Shown piece by piece: positions 1 through 8,303 of a stretch of DNA of 64,000 nt (position 1 is its first letter; every line of letters starts with the position of its first letter). The notes beneath the pieces were generated by a model. It had not been told where the DNA came from. It did no database searches and saw nothing but the letters and a program-made list of their open reading frames with translations. The stretch covers positions 4,278,001-4,342,000 of the forward strand of contig NZ_JADQDK010000001.1 in the NCBI RefSeq assembly GCF_019263705.2, in the 5' to 3' direction. A program made the position numbers and the translations under genes. Source of the DNA: Pseudonocardia abyssalis. Its GTDB lineage: Bacteria; Actinomycetota; Actinomycetes; Mycobacteriales; Pseudonocardiaceae.

Positions 1-1378
1 TCGACGCCCCGCCACCGGGGGCCCGGCCCGCCCACACCGCGCCGAGGTGGCGCACCGCGACCTGCCGCACGATCGCCAGGCCGAGCCCGGATCCGGGCAT
101 GGTGCGGGCACGGTCGGCGCGGTAGAAGCGGTCGAACACGCGCGGGAGATCCTCCTCGGCGATGCCCGGGCCCTCGTCGGCCACCTCCAGCAGCACCGAC
201 CACCCGTCGAGCTGGCGCATCCGCACCGCGACCGTGCCCCCGGCGGGGCTCCACTTGGCCGCGTTGTCGAGCAGGTTGAGCACCGCGCGCTCCAGCGCCG
301 TCGCGTCGCCCATCAGCGTCCACGGCACGAGCTGCGCGTCGAACTCGACGTCGCCCGCGCGCCGCTTCACCCGTTCCAGCGCCCGCTCGACGACGTCGGT
401 CAGCTCCACCGGCTCGTGCACCTTGAGCGGCGCGTCGTCGCGGGCCAGCTCGACGAGGTCACCGACGAGCGTCGAGAGCTCCTCGATCTGGGCGTGGACG
501 TCGGTGAGGATCTCCGCGCGGTCGGAGTCGGGCAGCGTCGGGGCACCGGGACGGTTGGCCGAGGCGAGCAGCTCCAGGTTGGTGCGCATCGACGTCAGCG
601 GCGTGCGCAGCTCGTGCCCGGCGTCGGCGACGAGTCGGCGCTGCTGCTCCTGCGAGGCCGCGAGCGTGCCGAGCATCTCGTTGAAGCTGATCGTGAGCCG
701 CGCGAGCTCGTCGGCGCCGTCGACGGGGATCGGGCGCAGGTCCCCGGTGGCCGCGACCCGCTCGGTCGCCGACGTCAGCCGCTGCACCGGCCGCAGCCCC
801 GTGCGGGCGACCGCGATCCCGGCCAGCCCGGCCAGCACGACCCCGACCGCACCGACGAGGGGCAACGCGAACGCGAGCTTGGTCAGCACCTGCTGGGTCG
901 GGTCGAGCCGCTGTCCCATCACCAGCGCACGGCCCTGCCCGGCCTGCACCGCGACGACGCGGTACGGGTCGTTGCCGATCGACGCCGTACGCACCGACGA
1001 CGTGGCGAGACCCCGCGCGACCTCCAGCTCCGGGCGCTCGATCGGCGGCGAGGACAGCTGCCCCTCGGCCGACTGCGCGCTGCCGTTCGCGGCGAGCAGC
1101 GCGATCCGGATGTCGCCCGCACCCAGGACGTCGGGCGGGATCGTGGAGAGCTGCAGTGGATCCGCCAGCTCGCTCTGCGCGGCGGCGACGGCGCGCTGGA
1201 ACAGGTTGGTGTCGAGCGTGGCGAGGATGTTGGAGCGCACGGTCAGGAACGCGGCGAGCGACACGAGCACCACCGCCATCGCCGCCACCAGCGCGGCGAG
1301 GATCCCGATCCGGGAGCGTAGGGAGAAGCGGTCCAGCATCTCGACGCGCGGGGTGGAGCCGTCGGGCCGGGAACTCAT
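1..1378 (-). CDS. mprB: Sensor histidine kinase, MprB-like (C-terminus cut by window edge)
   Basis: Membrane sensor kinase partnered with the response regulator just upstream; its ATG at 1378 overlaps that gene's TGA (ATGA). An N-terminal hydrophobic helix ([20 protein letters not shown]) is followed by an extracytoplasmic domain, a second membrane segment (about residues 155-180), a HAMP linker and the H-box [11 protein letters not shown] (His near residue 255). Then come the N-box [10 protein letters not shown], the G1 box DEGPGI, FDRFYR and the G2 box GSGLGLAIV, so the catalytic core is complete to the window edge. The order regulator-kinase and the similarity of the partner to mycobacterial MprA support an envelope-stress MprAB-type system. 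In mycobacteria a PepD-type protease follows, but that position is outside the window. The symbol is by family resemblance. Confidence 0.88.
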   Translation of the reverse strand, partial: MSSRPDGSTPRVEMLDRFSLRSRIGILAALVAAMAVVLVSLAAFLTVRSNILATLDTNLFQRAVAAAQSELADPLQLSTIPPDVLGAGDIRIALLAANGSAQSAEGQLSSPPIERPELEVARGLATSSVRTASIGNDPYRVVAVQAGQGRALVMGQRLDPTQQVLTKLAFALPLVGAVGVVLAGLAGIAVARTGLRPVQRLTSATERVAATGDLRPIPVDGADELARLTISFNEMLGTLAASQEQQRRLVADAGHELRTPLTSMRTNLELLASANRPGAPTLPDSDRAEILTDVHAQIEELSTLVGDLVELARDDAPLKVHEPVELTDVVERALERVKRRAGDVEFDAQLVPWTLMGDATALERAVLNLLDNAAKWSPAGGTVAVRMRQLDGWSVLLEVADEGPGIAEEDLPRVFDRFYRADRARTMPGSGLGLAIVRQVAVRHLGAVWAGRAPGGGAS

Positions 1379-2082
1379 GGGGCGGTGTCGCGCAGCACGT
1401 ACCCCACCCCGCGCACGGTGTGGATCAGCCGGATCTCGCCCTCGGCCTCGGTCTTGCGGCGCAGGTAGCCGATGTAGACCTCCAGCGCGTTGCCGGTGGT
1501 CGGGAAGTCGTAGCCCCACACCTGCTCGAGGATCTGCGTGCGTGACAGCACCCGTCGCGGGTTCGCGAGCAGCAGCTCCAGCAGCGAGAACTCGGTGCGG
1601 GTGAGGCTGATCGGACGCTCGCCACGGCGGACGTCACGGGTGTCGGGGTCGAGCGAGAGGTCGGCGAACTCCAGCACCGCGCTGTGCCCGGCCGCGGCGG
1701 CCGCCACGTCCTCGGGGGTGCGGCGGCGCAGCAGCGCCCGGAGCCGGGCGAGCAGCTCCTCCAGCGCGAACGGCTTGGGCAGGTAGTCGTCGGCGCCCGC
1801 GTCGAGGCCGGAGACCCGGTCGGACACGGCGTCGCGCGCGGTGAGCACGAGGATCGGCAGCGCGTCGCCCGCCCCGCGCAGCCGCCGGCACACCTCCAGG
1901 CCGTCCAGGCGCGGCATCATCACGTCGAGGACCATCGCGTCGGGCCGCTGGACGTCGACGGCCTCGAGCGCGGCGTAGCCGTCCTCGGCCAGATCCACCT
2001 GGTAGCCGTTGAACGCCAGTGACCGCCGCAGCGAGTCGCGCACGGCCCGATCGTCGTCGACCACGAGGATGCGCATGGTCAC
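1375..2082 (-). CDS. mprA: OmpR/PhoB-family response regulator, MprA-like
   Basis: DNA-binding response regulator, 235 aa. The receiver domain (residues 3-120) has the acidic pair DDD, the phospho-acceptor Asp in [15 protein letters not shown] and the conserved Lys in [18 protein letters not shown]-terminal winged helix (about 140-232) includes [35 protein letters not shown] and [11 protein letters not shown]. These stretches are nearly those of Mycobacterium tuberculosis MprA as I remember it, hence the symbol. The GTG at 2082 gives MTMRILVV; the ATG at 2076 is an equally good start. Transcribed with the kinase through an ATGA overlap. Confidence 0.92.
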   Translation of the reverse strand: MTMRILVVDDDRAVRDSLRRSLAFNGYQVDLAEDGYAALEAVDVQRPDAMVLDVMMPRLDGLEVCRRLRGAGDALPILVLTARDAVSDRVSGLDAGADDYLPKPFALEELLARLRALLRRRTPEDVAAAAAGHSAVLEFADLSLDPDTRDVRRGERPISLTRTEFSLLELLLANPRRVLSRTQILEQVWGYDFPTTGNALEVYIGYLRRKTEAEGEIRLIHTVRGVGYVLRDTAP

Positions 2083-2121
2083 CAGTGTGGCCGCCGCGTC
2101 TGAGATGCCGCTGAGAGGCTC

Positions 2122-2982
2122 CTAGAAAGAGGCCAGGTACCCGGCCGCCATGTCGTCGTCGCCATGCCCGGCGTCGGCGGCGCGGTGGTAGCGGGCGGCG
2201 GCCGCCGGGGCCACGTCGAGGCGGATCCCGGCCTCCTGCGCCGCGGCGGTGATGAGGTCGGCGTCCTTGGCCGCGTTGGTCACCGAGAAGCTCGGCGTCC
2301 AGTCCCGCGCGCGGATCGCCTTCGCCTTGGCCTGCAGGTAGGGCAGGTCGAGCGGGCCGCCGCCGACGGCGTCGAGGAACGCCTGGGGGTCGACGCCCAG
2401 CCCTTCCGCCAGCGCGACGGCCTCACCGGTCGCCGCGGTGATCGCCAGCACCCAGCTGTTGACGACGAGCTTGAGCCGGCTCGCCGCGAGCCCCGTCGCG
2501 TCGTCGGCGACCCAGCGCGTCTCGCGGCCGACGGCGTCGAACACGGGCTGGACCGCGGCGCGGGCGGCCGGCGACCCGGCGGCGAGCACCAGCAGCTGCC
2601 CCGACTCGGCGGGCGCCCTGGTGCCCACGACGGGGGCGTCGACGAACCGCAGCCCATGCCTCGCGGCGATCGCGAGCAGCTCGGACTGGTCGACGCCGGC
2701 GGTCGTCATCTGCGCCCAGACCTGCCCGGACGCGGGCTCCGCCTGCTCCATGACCTCACGGACGTGGCTCCCGTCGCCGAGCATCGTGACGATCACGTCG
2801 GCGCCCGCGACCGCCTCGGCCGGGCTCGACGCGACCGTGGCCCCGGCCTCCCCGAGGGCGAGCGCCTTGTCGGCGGTGCGGTTCCAGACGCGGAGCGGGA
2901 GTTCGGCGGCGAGGATGTTGAGCCCCATGCCCGCTCCCATGATCCCGGTCCCGAGCAGTGCGACGGTGGGGGTGTCGGTCAT
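2122..2982 (-). CDS. NAD(P)-dependent beta-hydroxyacid dehydrogenase family protein (3-hydroxyisobutyrate dehydrogenase-like)
   Basis: Soluble oxidoreductase of the 6PGDH/HIBADH superfamily, 286 aa, the usual length. The N-terminal Rossmann motif is VALLGTGIMGAGMGLNIL, followed by VWNRT. The substrate-binding signature appears as FVDAPVVGTRAPAESGQLLVLAAG, and the catalytic-Lys helix as RLKLVVNSW (Lys near residue 170), then an all-alpha C-terminal domain. The first signature is usually DAPVSGG; here it is DAPVVGT, as in imine reductases and glyoxylate/succinic-semialdehyde reductase relatives, so the substrate is uncertain. It stands 40 bp upstream of the two-component genes on the same strand. 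ATG at 2982. Confidence 0.8.
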   Translation of the reverse strand: MTDTPTVALLGTGIMGAGMGLNILAAELPLRVWNRTADKALALGEAGATVASSPAEAVAGADVIVTMLGDGSHVREVMEQAEPASGQVWAQMTTAGVDQSELLAIAARHGLRFVDAPVVGTRAPAESGQLLVLAAGSPAARAAVQPVFDAVGRETRWVADDATGLAASRLKLVVNSWVLAITAATGEAVALAEGLGVDPQAFLDAVGGGPLDLPYLQAKAKAIRARDWTPSFSVTNAAKDADLITAAAQEAGIRLDVAPAAAARYHRAADAGHGDDDMAAGYLASF

Positions 2983-3053
2983 GCCTCGACGCTACGACCC
3001 TCGCTGTGATCACCGGGCGTGGGGGATCGCCGGGCGTGGGGCAGGATCGACCG

Positions 3054-4184
3054 GTGGGTTACGTCGTGGTCGTGCTCGTCCTCGTCGCACTGCTGCACGG
3101 GTACGTGTACCGCCGCGCCGTCCACGACCTCACGACGAGCCGCCGGGTCCGGGTCACCGGCGCCGCGCTGATCGCGCTCCTGGGGCTCGCGGTCGCCGGT
3201 GCTCTGGCCACGCGCGGGGCACCACCCGACGCGGTACGCCCGCTGCACCACCTCGGCTATCTCTGGCTCGCGGTCCTGGTCTACCTCGGCGTCGTCCTCG
3301 CGCTCGGCGAGCTGGTACGGCTCGCCGTGCGGTTCGTGCGCGGGCGACCGTCCGAGGACCGGCGACGGTTCCTGTCGCGGGTGATCGCCGGGACGGCCGC
3401 GGTCACGGCCGTCGGCACGGTCACCCACGGCGCGGTCGTGGCCCGGCAGCCGCGCGTCGAGCGGCGCGAGGTGCTGCTCGACCGCCTCGACCCCGCCTTC
3501 GACGGCTTCACCGTCGCCGCGATCTCCGACATCCACCTCGGCCCGCTGGTCGACGGCGCCGACGTCCGCGGGTTCGTCGAGATGATCAACGGCGCGACCC
3601 CGGACGTCGTCGCGGTGCTGGGCGACCTCGTCGACGGCAGCGTCGCCGACCTCGGGGGCTACGCCGCGCCGCTCGCCGACATCGCCGCGCCGACGTACTT
3701 CGTCACCGGCAACCACGAGTACTACTCCGGTGCCGCGGAGTGGGTGGAGTTCCTGCCCACGCTGGGGATCCGCGTGCTGCGCAACGAGCGTGAGGAGATC
3801 CGCCGGGGTGACGCCGTACTGCACATCGCGGGCTGCGACGACCGCACCGCCGCGGCGTCCGGCGTCCCCGGGCACGGCTTCGACCTCGACGCCGCACTCG
3901 CCGGCCGCGACCCCGATCAGCCGGTCGTCCTGCTGTGCCACCAGCCGGTGATGGTCGACCGGGCCGCCCGCGCGGGCGTCGACCTGCAGATCTCCGGGCA
4001 CACCCACGGCGGGCAGCTGTGGCCGGTGACGCAGGTGGCGCTCGTCGACCAGCCGGTGCTCGCCGGGCTCGCCCGCGTCGGCCCGACCTGGCTCTACGTC
4101 ACCCGCGGCACCGGGTTCTGGGGCCCACCGGTGCGCGTCGGCTCCCCGCCGGAGATCACGCTGCTGACGCTGCGCTCACGCTGA
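3054..4184 (+). CDS. Membrane-anchored metallophosphoesterase (YkuE-like)
   Basis: 376 aa. About 120 N-terminal residues carry four hydrophobic helices (for example YVVVVLVLVALLHGYV), a basic loop RRFLSRV and a further hydrophobic stretch. A calcineurin-like phosphoesterase domain then lies outside or beside the membrane. Metal ligands are visible: DIHLG (D-x-H), VLGDLVDG (GD), GNHEYY (GNHE), LLCHQP and SGHTHGGQLWP (GHTHGGQ), the complete dinuclear-metal set. I chose the GTG at 3054, which is preceded by GGGGCAGGA, over an upstream in-frame start at 2958 because the extra residues look non-coding. The 3' end overlaps the convergent regulator by 9 bp. Substrate unknown; YkuE relatives hydrolyse lipids such as UDP-diacylglucosamine-type compounds. 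Confidence 0.85.
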   Translation: MGYVVVVLVLVALLHGYVYRRAVHDLTTSRRVRVTGAALIALLGLAVAGALATRGAPPDAVRPLHHLGYLWLAVLVYLGVVLALGELVRLAVRFVRGRPSEDRRRFLSRVIAGTAAVTAVGTVTHGAVVARQPRVERREVLLDRLDPAFDGFTVAAISDIHLGPLVDGADVRGFVEMINGATPDVVAVLGDLVDGSVADLGGYAAPLADIAAPTYFVTGNHEYYSGAAEWVEFLPTLGIRVLRNEREEIRRGDAVLHIAGCDDRTAAASGVPGHGFDLDAALAGRDPDQPVVLLCHQPVMVDRAARAGVDLQISGHTHGGQLWPVTQVALVDQPVLAGLARVGPTWLYVTRGTGFWGPPVRVGSPPEITLLTLRSR

Positions 4185-4760
4185 CGCCTTGCGAGGGGCG
4201 GCCCGCACGTGCATCTTCTCGCCCTGTTTGCCGAACAGGCTGAGCATCTCGACGGGGCGGTCGTCGGCGCGGCCGAACCAGTGCGGCAGCCGCGTGTCGA
4301 ACTCCGCGGCCTCCCCCGCGCGCATCACGAAGTCGTGCTCGGCGAGCACGACCCGCAACCGTCCACTCAGGACGTAGAGCCACTCGTAGCCCTCGTGCGT
4401 CTGGGGACTGGGGTCCGAGCGCGGGGAGTCGGCCGGGATCGTCATGCGGTAGGCCTGCAGCGGCCCGGTCTGCAGCGTCAGTGGCTGGAACACGATGCCG
4501 CCGCGCTCGAACGGCTCCAGCCGCACCCGCGGATCCTCCACCGGCGGCGCCCCGACCAGCTCGTCGAGCGGCACCCGGTGCGCCCGCGCGATCGGCAGCA
4601 GCAGTTCCAGGCTGGGGCGCCGGCCCCCGGACTCCAGGCGCGACAGGGTGCTCACCGAGATGCCGGTCAGCTCGGCCAGACCCGCGAGCGTGACGCCCCG
4701 CTGGCGGCGCAGCCGCCGCAGCCGCGGGCCGACCTCGTTCAGCACATCGTCGTCGGACAT
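4176..4760 (-). CDS. XRE-family regulator with C-terminal cupin
   Basis: 194-aa one-component regulator. An N-terminal helix-turn-helix (residues 8-62; GVTLAGLAELTGISVSTLSRLESG) is followed by a cupin sensor domain (about 105-180) with EGYEWLYVLSGRLRVVL and the second cupin motif ending FDTRLPHWFG. Family members bind short palindromes next to their own promoter and often control a neighbouring oxidoreductase or transporter. I use the ATG at 4760 rather than upstream in-frame starts because MSDDDVLNE directly precedes the HTH. The gene diverges from the flavoprotein at 4826 with a palindrome between them (4770-4784), so autoregulation and control of that flavoprotein are likely (inference). 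Confidence 0.85.
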   Translation of the reverse strand: MSDDDVLNEVGPRLRRLRRQRGVTLAGLAELTGISVSTLSRLESGGRRPSLELLLPIARAHRVPLDELVGAPPVEDPRVRLEPFERGGIVFQPLTLQTGPLQAYRMTIPADSPRSDPSPQTHEGYEWLYVLSGRLRVVLAEHDFVMRAGEAAEFDTRLPHWFGRADDRPVEMLSLFGKQGEKMHVRAAPRKASA

Positions 4761-4769
4761 GCCCCCATC

Positions 4770-4784
4770 TTGCCGTAGCGGCAA
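4770..4784. promoter_or_regulatory. Candidate operator of the XRE-cupin regulator
   Basis: Perfect inverted repeat TTGCCG-TAG-CGGCAA, 10 bp before the regulator's ATG and about 40 bp before the divergent flavoprotein. A second smaller dyad ACAA-TGC-TTGT (4784-4794) abuts it. Its position between divergent genes, one of which is a DNA-binding protein, is the evidence; binding itself is inferred. Confidence 0.6.
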
Positions 4785-4825
4785 CAATGCTTGTCGGATC
4801 CGCGAGACGGGCGCATGGTCGGGGC

Positions 4826-5842
4826 ATGACGAGATACGACGTACTGGTGGTGGGCGGCGGAGCCGCGGGACTGAGCGCGGCACTGACCCTGGGCCGGGCC
4901 CGACGCACGGTGCTGGTGGTCGACGGCGGGCAACCCCGCAACGCCCCGGCCAACGGGGTGCACAACTTCCTCAGCCGCGACGGCATGCCGCCCGGCGAGC
5001 TGCTGGCGGCGGGGCGGGCGGAGGTGCGCGGCTACGGCGGGGAGATCGTGTCCGGCACGGTCACCGCGCTGGCCCCCGACCTCACCGCGACGCTGTCCGA
5101 CGGATCGACGGTCAGTGCGCGGGCCGTCATCGTCACGACCGGACTGGTCGACGAGCTGCCTGCGATCGACGGCCTGCGCGAGCGCTGGGGCCGCGACGTC
5201 CTGCACTGCCCGTACTGCCACGGCCACGAGGTCGCCGACACCGCGGTCGGGGTGCTCGGGTCCGTGCACAAGGCGCTGCTGGTGCGGCAGTGGTCGAGCG
5301 ACCTCACCCTGTTCCTCGACGGCGCCCCCGACCCCACCGAGCAGGAGTGGGCGCAGCTCGCCGCGCGCGGGATCTCCGTCGTGGACGGGAAGGTGGCCGG
5401 GGTCGTGGTCGAGGACGACCGGCTCGCCGGGGTGCGGCTGGCCGACGGCACCGTCGTCGCGCGCACCGCCCTGTTCGTCAGCCCCTTCTTCCGCGCGACG
5501 GGAGACCTGCTCACCGCGCTCGGCGTCGAGACCGCCGATCTCGAGTTCGGGGGCGTGCCGGTCGCCACGCACGTCGTCGCCGAGCCGTCCGGTCGCACCT
5601 CGGTGCCCGGTGTGTGGGCCGCGGGCAACGTCGTCGACCCGATGGCGCAGGTGGTGACGTCCGCCGCGGCCGGGATGGCGGTGGGGGCCCAGGTCAACGC
5701 GCACCTCGTACTCGACGACACCGAACGGGCGGTGCGCCGACGGGAGGCCGCGGCCCTGGAACGGCAGGTCTCGGAGATCGTCCTCGGCGACCGGCGTCAC
5801 GGCCTCTCCTTGACCCCCTCCCCCAGCAGCTCCACGACGTAG
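4826..5842 (+). CDS. FAD-dependent NAD(P)/thioredoxin reductase-like oxidoreductase
   Basis: 338 aa. The FAD-binding motif is DVLVVGGGAAGLSAALTLGRA at the N-terminus; a CPYC redox pair (HCPYCHGHE, near residue 130) sits in the middle and the C-terminal FAD motif appears as VPGVWAAGNVVDP. This is the layout of TrxB-like proteins. The NAD(P)-domain glycine motif is weak (VGVLGSVHKALLV), as in the short TrxB-like proteins that often accompany XRE-cupin or other small regulators in actinobacteria. ATG at 4826 was chosen because MTRYDVLVVGGG is the canonical start. The last 46 bp overlap the convergent gene ending at 5797. Confidence 0.85.
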   Translation: MTRYDVLVVGGGAAGLSAALTLGRARRTVLVVDGGQPRNAPANGVHNFLSRDGMPPGELLAAGRAEVRGYGGEIVSGTVTALAPDLTATLSDGSTVSARAVIVTTGLVDELPAIDGLRERWGRDVLHCPYCHGHEVADTAVGVLGSVHKALLVRQWSSDLTLFLDGAPDPTEQEWAQLAARGISVVDGKVAGVVVEDDRLAGVRLADGTVVARTALFVSPFFRATGDLLTALGVETADLEFGGVPVATHVVAEPSGRTSVPGVWAAGNVVDPMAQVVTSAAAGMAVGAQVNAHLVLDDTERAVRRREAAALERQVSEIVLGDRRHGLSLTPSPSSSTT

Positions 5843-6249
5843 GCGATCCGCCGGGCACGCTCCTCCGGACGGCGCTTGGTGCCGTCGATCCAGCGGAGGT
5901 AGGCGCGGCGGTAGAACTGGGCGAGCGAGTCGAAGAACGCCCCGGCCGCCGGGTCCGCGTCCAGCGCCGCGGCGAGGTCGGGAGCCAGGTCACCGCGCTG
6001 CGGGCCCTCCGGCACCAGCACGACGTCGACGAGCCGGCCCGGCCCGATCCCGCGGTCGCGACCCCACGTCGGGCCCATGACGATCCGCCCGCCCTCGACC
6101 GTCGCCCGGACGTCGCAACCGGCGACGGTGCCGGTCACGTGGTGGACGGGTTTCGCGCCCCAGGCCTCGTCCGGGTCGAACGGCACGGGGATCGCGACCC
6201 GCCCCCGCTTCCCGTCCTGCGTCGTCGCGGTGAACCGGCGTGACTCCAT
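5797..6249 (-). CDS. DUF1905 / YdeI (OmdA)-type protein
   Basis: 150 aa. The N-terminal half (MESRRFTATTQDGKRGRVAIPVPFD and onward to GRLVDVVLVPEG) resembles the small beta-barrel DUF1905 domain. The C-terminal half (DLAAALDADPAAGAFFDSLAQFYRRAYLRWIDGTKRRPEERARRI) is the helical YdeI/OmdA (bacteriocin-protection-like) domain, with its typical stretch on moving from an aspartate-rich segment to a repeated Arg-rich helix. Biochemical role unknown. I chose the ATG at 6249, since upstream residues in the same frame look non-coding. Confidence 0.78.
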   Translation of the reverse strand: MESRRFTATTQDGKRGRVAIPVPFDPDEAWGAKPVHHVTGTVAGCDVRATVEGGRIVMGPTWGRDRGIGPGRLVDVVLVPEGPQRGDLAPDLAAALDADPAAGAFFDSLAQFYRRAYLRWIDGTKRRPEERARRIAYVVELLGEGVKERP

Positions 6250-6310
6250 GCGGTCCAGGATGCTTGACGACGGGTCGCTGCGGGTACTGATCGCCGTGGA
6301 CACCACCAGG

Positions 6311-6490
6311 ATGGGACGCCAGGGACTCAGCGGATGGCGGATGCGGGTCGGCGGGCCCGTGTCGAAGCAGGTGGCACGGCGCACCGGGGTGTCGCCGGAG
6401 GCGGTGCAGGCCGTGCTCGGCGCGGCGTTCTTCCTCAGCTCGGTCTGGTACGTCGCGGCGACGATCGCGGCGATCGTCCGGGAGCGCTAA
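6311..6490 (+). CDS. Small membrane protein, unknown function
   Basis: About 59 aa if started at ATG 6311 (MGRQGLSGWRM); an alternative ATG at 6341 (MRVGGPVSKQ) would give 49 aa. A basic N-terminus with an SKQVARRTGVSPEAVQAVLG helix is followed by a single hydrophobic segment, AAFFLSSVWYVAATIAAIV, and a charged end. No family recognised. It diverges from the DUF1905 gene and its stop overlaps the end of the beta-lactamase gene by 4 bp. A gene is plausible but not certain. Confidence 0.45.
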   Translation: MGRQGLSGWRMRVGGPVSKQVARRTGVSPEAVQAVLGAAFFLSSVWYVAATIAAIVRER

Positions 6491-7371
6491 CCGAGCGCCG
6501 CGACGACGGCGCGCGTCGCCTCGGCGATCGTCGCGTCCGACGGGTCGGCGTTCGGGTCGGCCGGTGCGGTGTAGACCGCGAGGACGATCGGGGCGCGGTC
6601 CGGCGGGTACAGCACCCCGATGTCGTTGCGCTCGCCCTGGAACCCGGTGCCGGTCTTGTCACCGACCCGCCATCCCGCGGGCGCGCCGGCCCGGATCGTC
6701 TTCTCGCCGGTGGTGTTGGCGAGCAGCCAGCCGGTGAGCCGGTCACGCCCCGCGGGGGCGAGACCGTCGCCGAGCGTCACGGCCTGCAGGCTCCGCACGA
6801 CCGCCGAGGGCGTCGTCGTGTCGCGCTCGTCGTCGGGGCCGGCGGAGATGTTGAGTTCGGTCTCGGGCCGGTCGAAGCGGGTGACCCCGTCGCCGATCCC
6901 GCGGACGAACGTCGTCACCGCAGGAGGGCCGCCGAGGACGTCGAACAGCAGGTTCGCCGCGGCGTTGTCGCTGTAGGTGATGGCGGCGGCGCACAGGTCG
7001 GCGACGGTCATGGCCAGGCTCTGCTCGGTGATCGGCGAGTTCGCGATCAGCACGCTGGGCTCGTAGGTGATGACCCGGTCGAGCAGCGTCGGGTCGTCGG
7101 CGGCGCGCTGCAGGACGGCGGCCGCGATGAACGCCTTGCTCGTCGACGCCAGGAGGAAGCGCTCGTCGCCGCGGTGCGACACCACCGCGCCCGAGCCGGT
7201 GTCGACGGCGTGCACGCCGAGGCGGCCGCCGAAGCGCTGCTCCAGGGCGGCGAGGCCGTTGTCGACCTCTACCGGCAACGGCGTCGGGGCGGTCGGGGCG
7301 GTCGGGGCGCCGCAGCCGACCAGTGCGGCCCCGAGTCCGAGGAGGAAGGTACGGCGTTCGATCGTTCTCAT
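6487..7371 (-). CDS. Class A beta-lactamase, lipoprotein
   Basis: 294 aa secreted serine beta-lactamase. The N-terminus has a twin-Arg-like signal (IERRTFLLGLGAALVGC) ending in a lipobox LVGC, so export and lipidation are likely. Catalytic motifs are in order: STSK (Ser70-x-x-Lys73), YSDN (Ser130 motif), ETELN (Glu166 and Asn170) and KTGTG (234-236). All class A residues are present, so it should hydrolyse beta-lactams. It is divergent from a LysR regulator with a strong palindrome in the 86-bp gap, the ampR-ampC-like arrangement seen for inducible actinobacterial enzymes. Confidence 0.93.
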   Translation of the reverse strand: MRTIERRTFLLGLGAALVGCGAPTAPTAPTPLPVEVDNGLAALEQRFGGRLGVHAVDTGSGAVVSHRGDERFLLASTSKAFIAAAVLQRAADDPTLLDRVITYEPSVLIANSPITEQSLAMTVADLCAAAITYSDNAAANLLFDVLGGPPAVTTFVRGIGDGVTRFDRPETELNISAGPDDERDTTTPSAVVRSLQAVTLGDGLAPAGRDRLTGWLLANTTGEKTIRAGAPAGWRVGDKTGTGFQGERNDIGVLYPPDRAPIVLAVYTAPADPNADPSDATIAEATRAVVAALG

Positions 7372-7427
7372 GCACCGAGCAGACCAACTCCTGATCGATA
7401 GCGCAAAGACGAAGATGATCGGCTTCC

Positions 7428-7445
7428 GATAGCCGAACGGCTATC
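7428..7445. promoter_or_regulatory. LysR-type operator between beta-lactamase and its regulator
   Basis: Perfect inverted repeat GATAGCCG-AA-CGGCTATC. The half-motif CGATAGC recurs 31 bp away at 7396-7402, giving the strong-site plus weak-site pattern usual for LysR regulators. It lies 13 bp from the lysR start and about 57 bp upstream of the beta-lactamase start. Confidence 0.7.
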
Positions 7446-7457
7446 AACTCTGGTGGG

Positions 7458-8303
7458 ATGCGGCCCGTGGACCTCCTCCGGCACCTGAATCTCTTCGTCA
7501 CCGTCGCCGAGGAAGGGCACTTCGGCCGGGCCGCGACCCGCCTCGGCATGACACAGCCGCCGCTGTCGCAGGGGGTGAAGCGACTGGAGGTGGAGCTGGG
7601 CGTGGTCCTGCTGACCCGCAACGCGCGGGTGGTGCGGCTGACGCGCGCGGGTGCCGACCTGCTGCCTGCCGCCCGCAGGCTGCTCGACGACGCGACCGCG
7701 CTGCGCGCCCGGGCCGCCGACCACGCCCGCCCGCAGCCCGCGCTGCGCCTCGGCGTCGTACCGCAGGTCGGTGCCGCGCTCGCCGCGTCCCTCGCAGCGG
7801 CCGCCGGACCCCGTTCTGCTCTCGTCACCGCGCCCACGACCCACCTCGTCGACGCACTCGACGCCGGGCAGCTCGACGTCGCGATCGTCCGGCACCCGGC
7901 GGTGCTCGGGTCGCTGTCGGCGGGCGCGGTGACGGGGTTGCCGACCGTCGCGCTCGTCCCCTCGGACCACGGTCCCGGCCGCACCACCCTGCGCGGACTC
8001 GCCGGGCTCCCCCTCGCCGTCCCGCCCCGCACACATGCTCCCGCCGCCCACGACCTGCTGCTCGACACGCTGGTCGAGCGGGGCTGGGACCCGCCGACGG
8101 TGCCGGCCGCCGACGACCGGACCGCGCTGGCCCTCGTGGCGTCGGGACAGGCGGTGGCGTTCACCGCCGACCCGGCCCTGTCCGCGCCGGGGGTGCGGCG
8201 CATCGACGTCGGTGCACTGCCGCTGTGGGTGCGGCCGGTGTGGCGCGACCCCGCCCCCGGCACCCTCGACGCGATCATCGCGGTGCTCGAGGCAGCGTCG
8301 TGA
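7458..8303 (+). CDS. LysR-family transcriptional regulator (likely controls beta-lactamase)
   Basis: 281 aa. The N-terminal winged HTH (residues 3-62) is LNLFVTVAEEGHFGRAATRLGMTQPPLSQGVKRLEVELGVVLLTR, typical of LysR. A periplasmic-binding-like effector domain (about 95-281) follows, somewhat short for the family. It is divergent from a class A beta-lactamase and overlaps a second beta-lactamase-fold gene downstream (GTGA). A role in inducing one or both is inferred from this arrangement. ATG at 7458. Confidence 0.88.
   Translation: MRPVDLLRHLNLFVTVAEEGHFGRAATRLGMTQPPLSQGVKRLEVELGVVLLTRNARVVRLTRAGADLLPAARRLLDDATALRARAADHARPQPALRLGVVPQVGAALAASLAAAAGPRSALVTAPTTHLVDALDAGQLDVAIVRHPAVLGSLSAGAVTGLPTVALVPSDHGPGRTTLRGLAGLPLAVPPRTHAPAAHDLLLDTLVERGWDPPTVPAADDRTALALVASGQAVAFTADPALSAPGVRRIDVGALPLWVRPVWRDPAPGTLDAIIAVLEAAS

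Noticed and set aside
47..1604. Long plus-strand frames across the histidine kinase
   Set aside because: Minus-strand kinase motifs (H, N, G1, F, G2) are complete; plus frames show Arg/Ser/Pro shadows.
3101..3110. Extra copy of the GTACGTGTAC operator arm
   Set aside because: A single arm inside the coding sequence of the metallophosphoesterase, without its partner arm; taken as chance.
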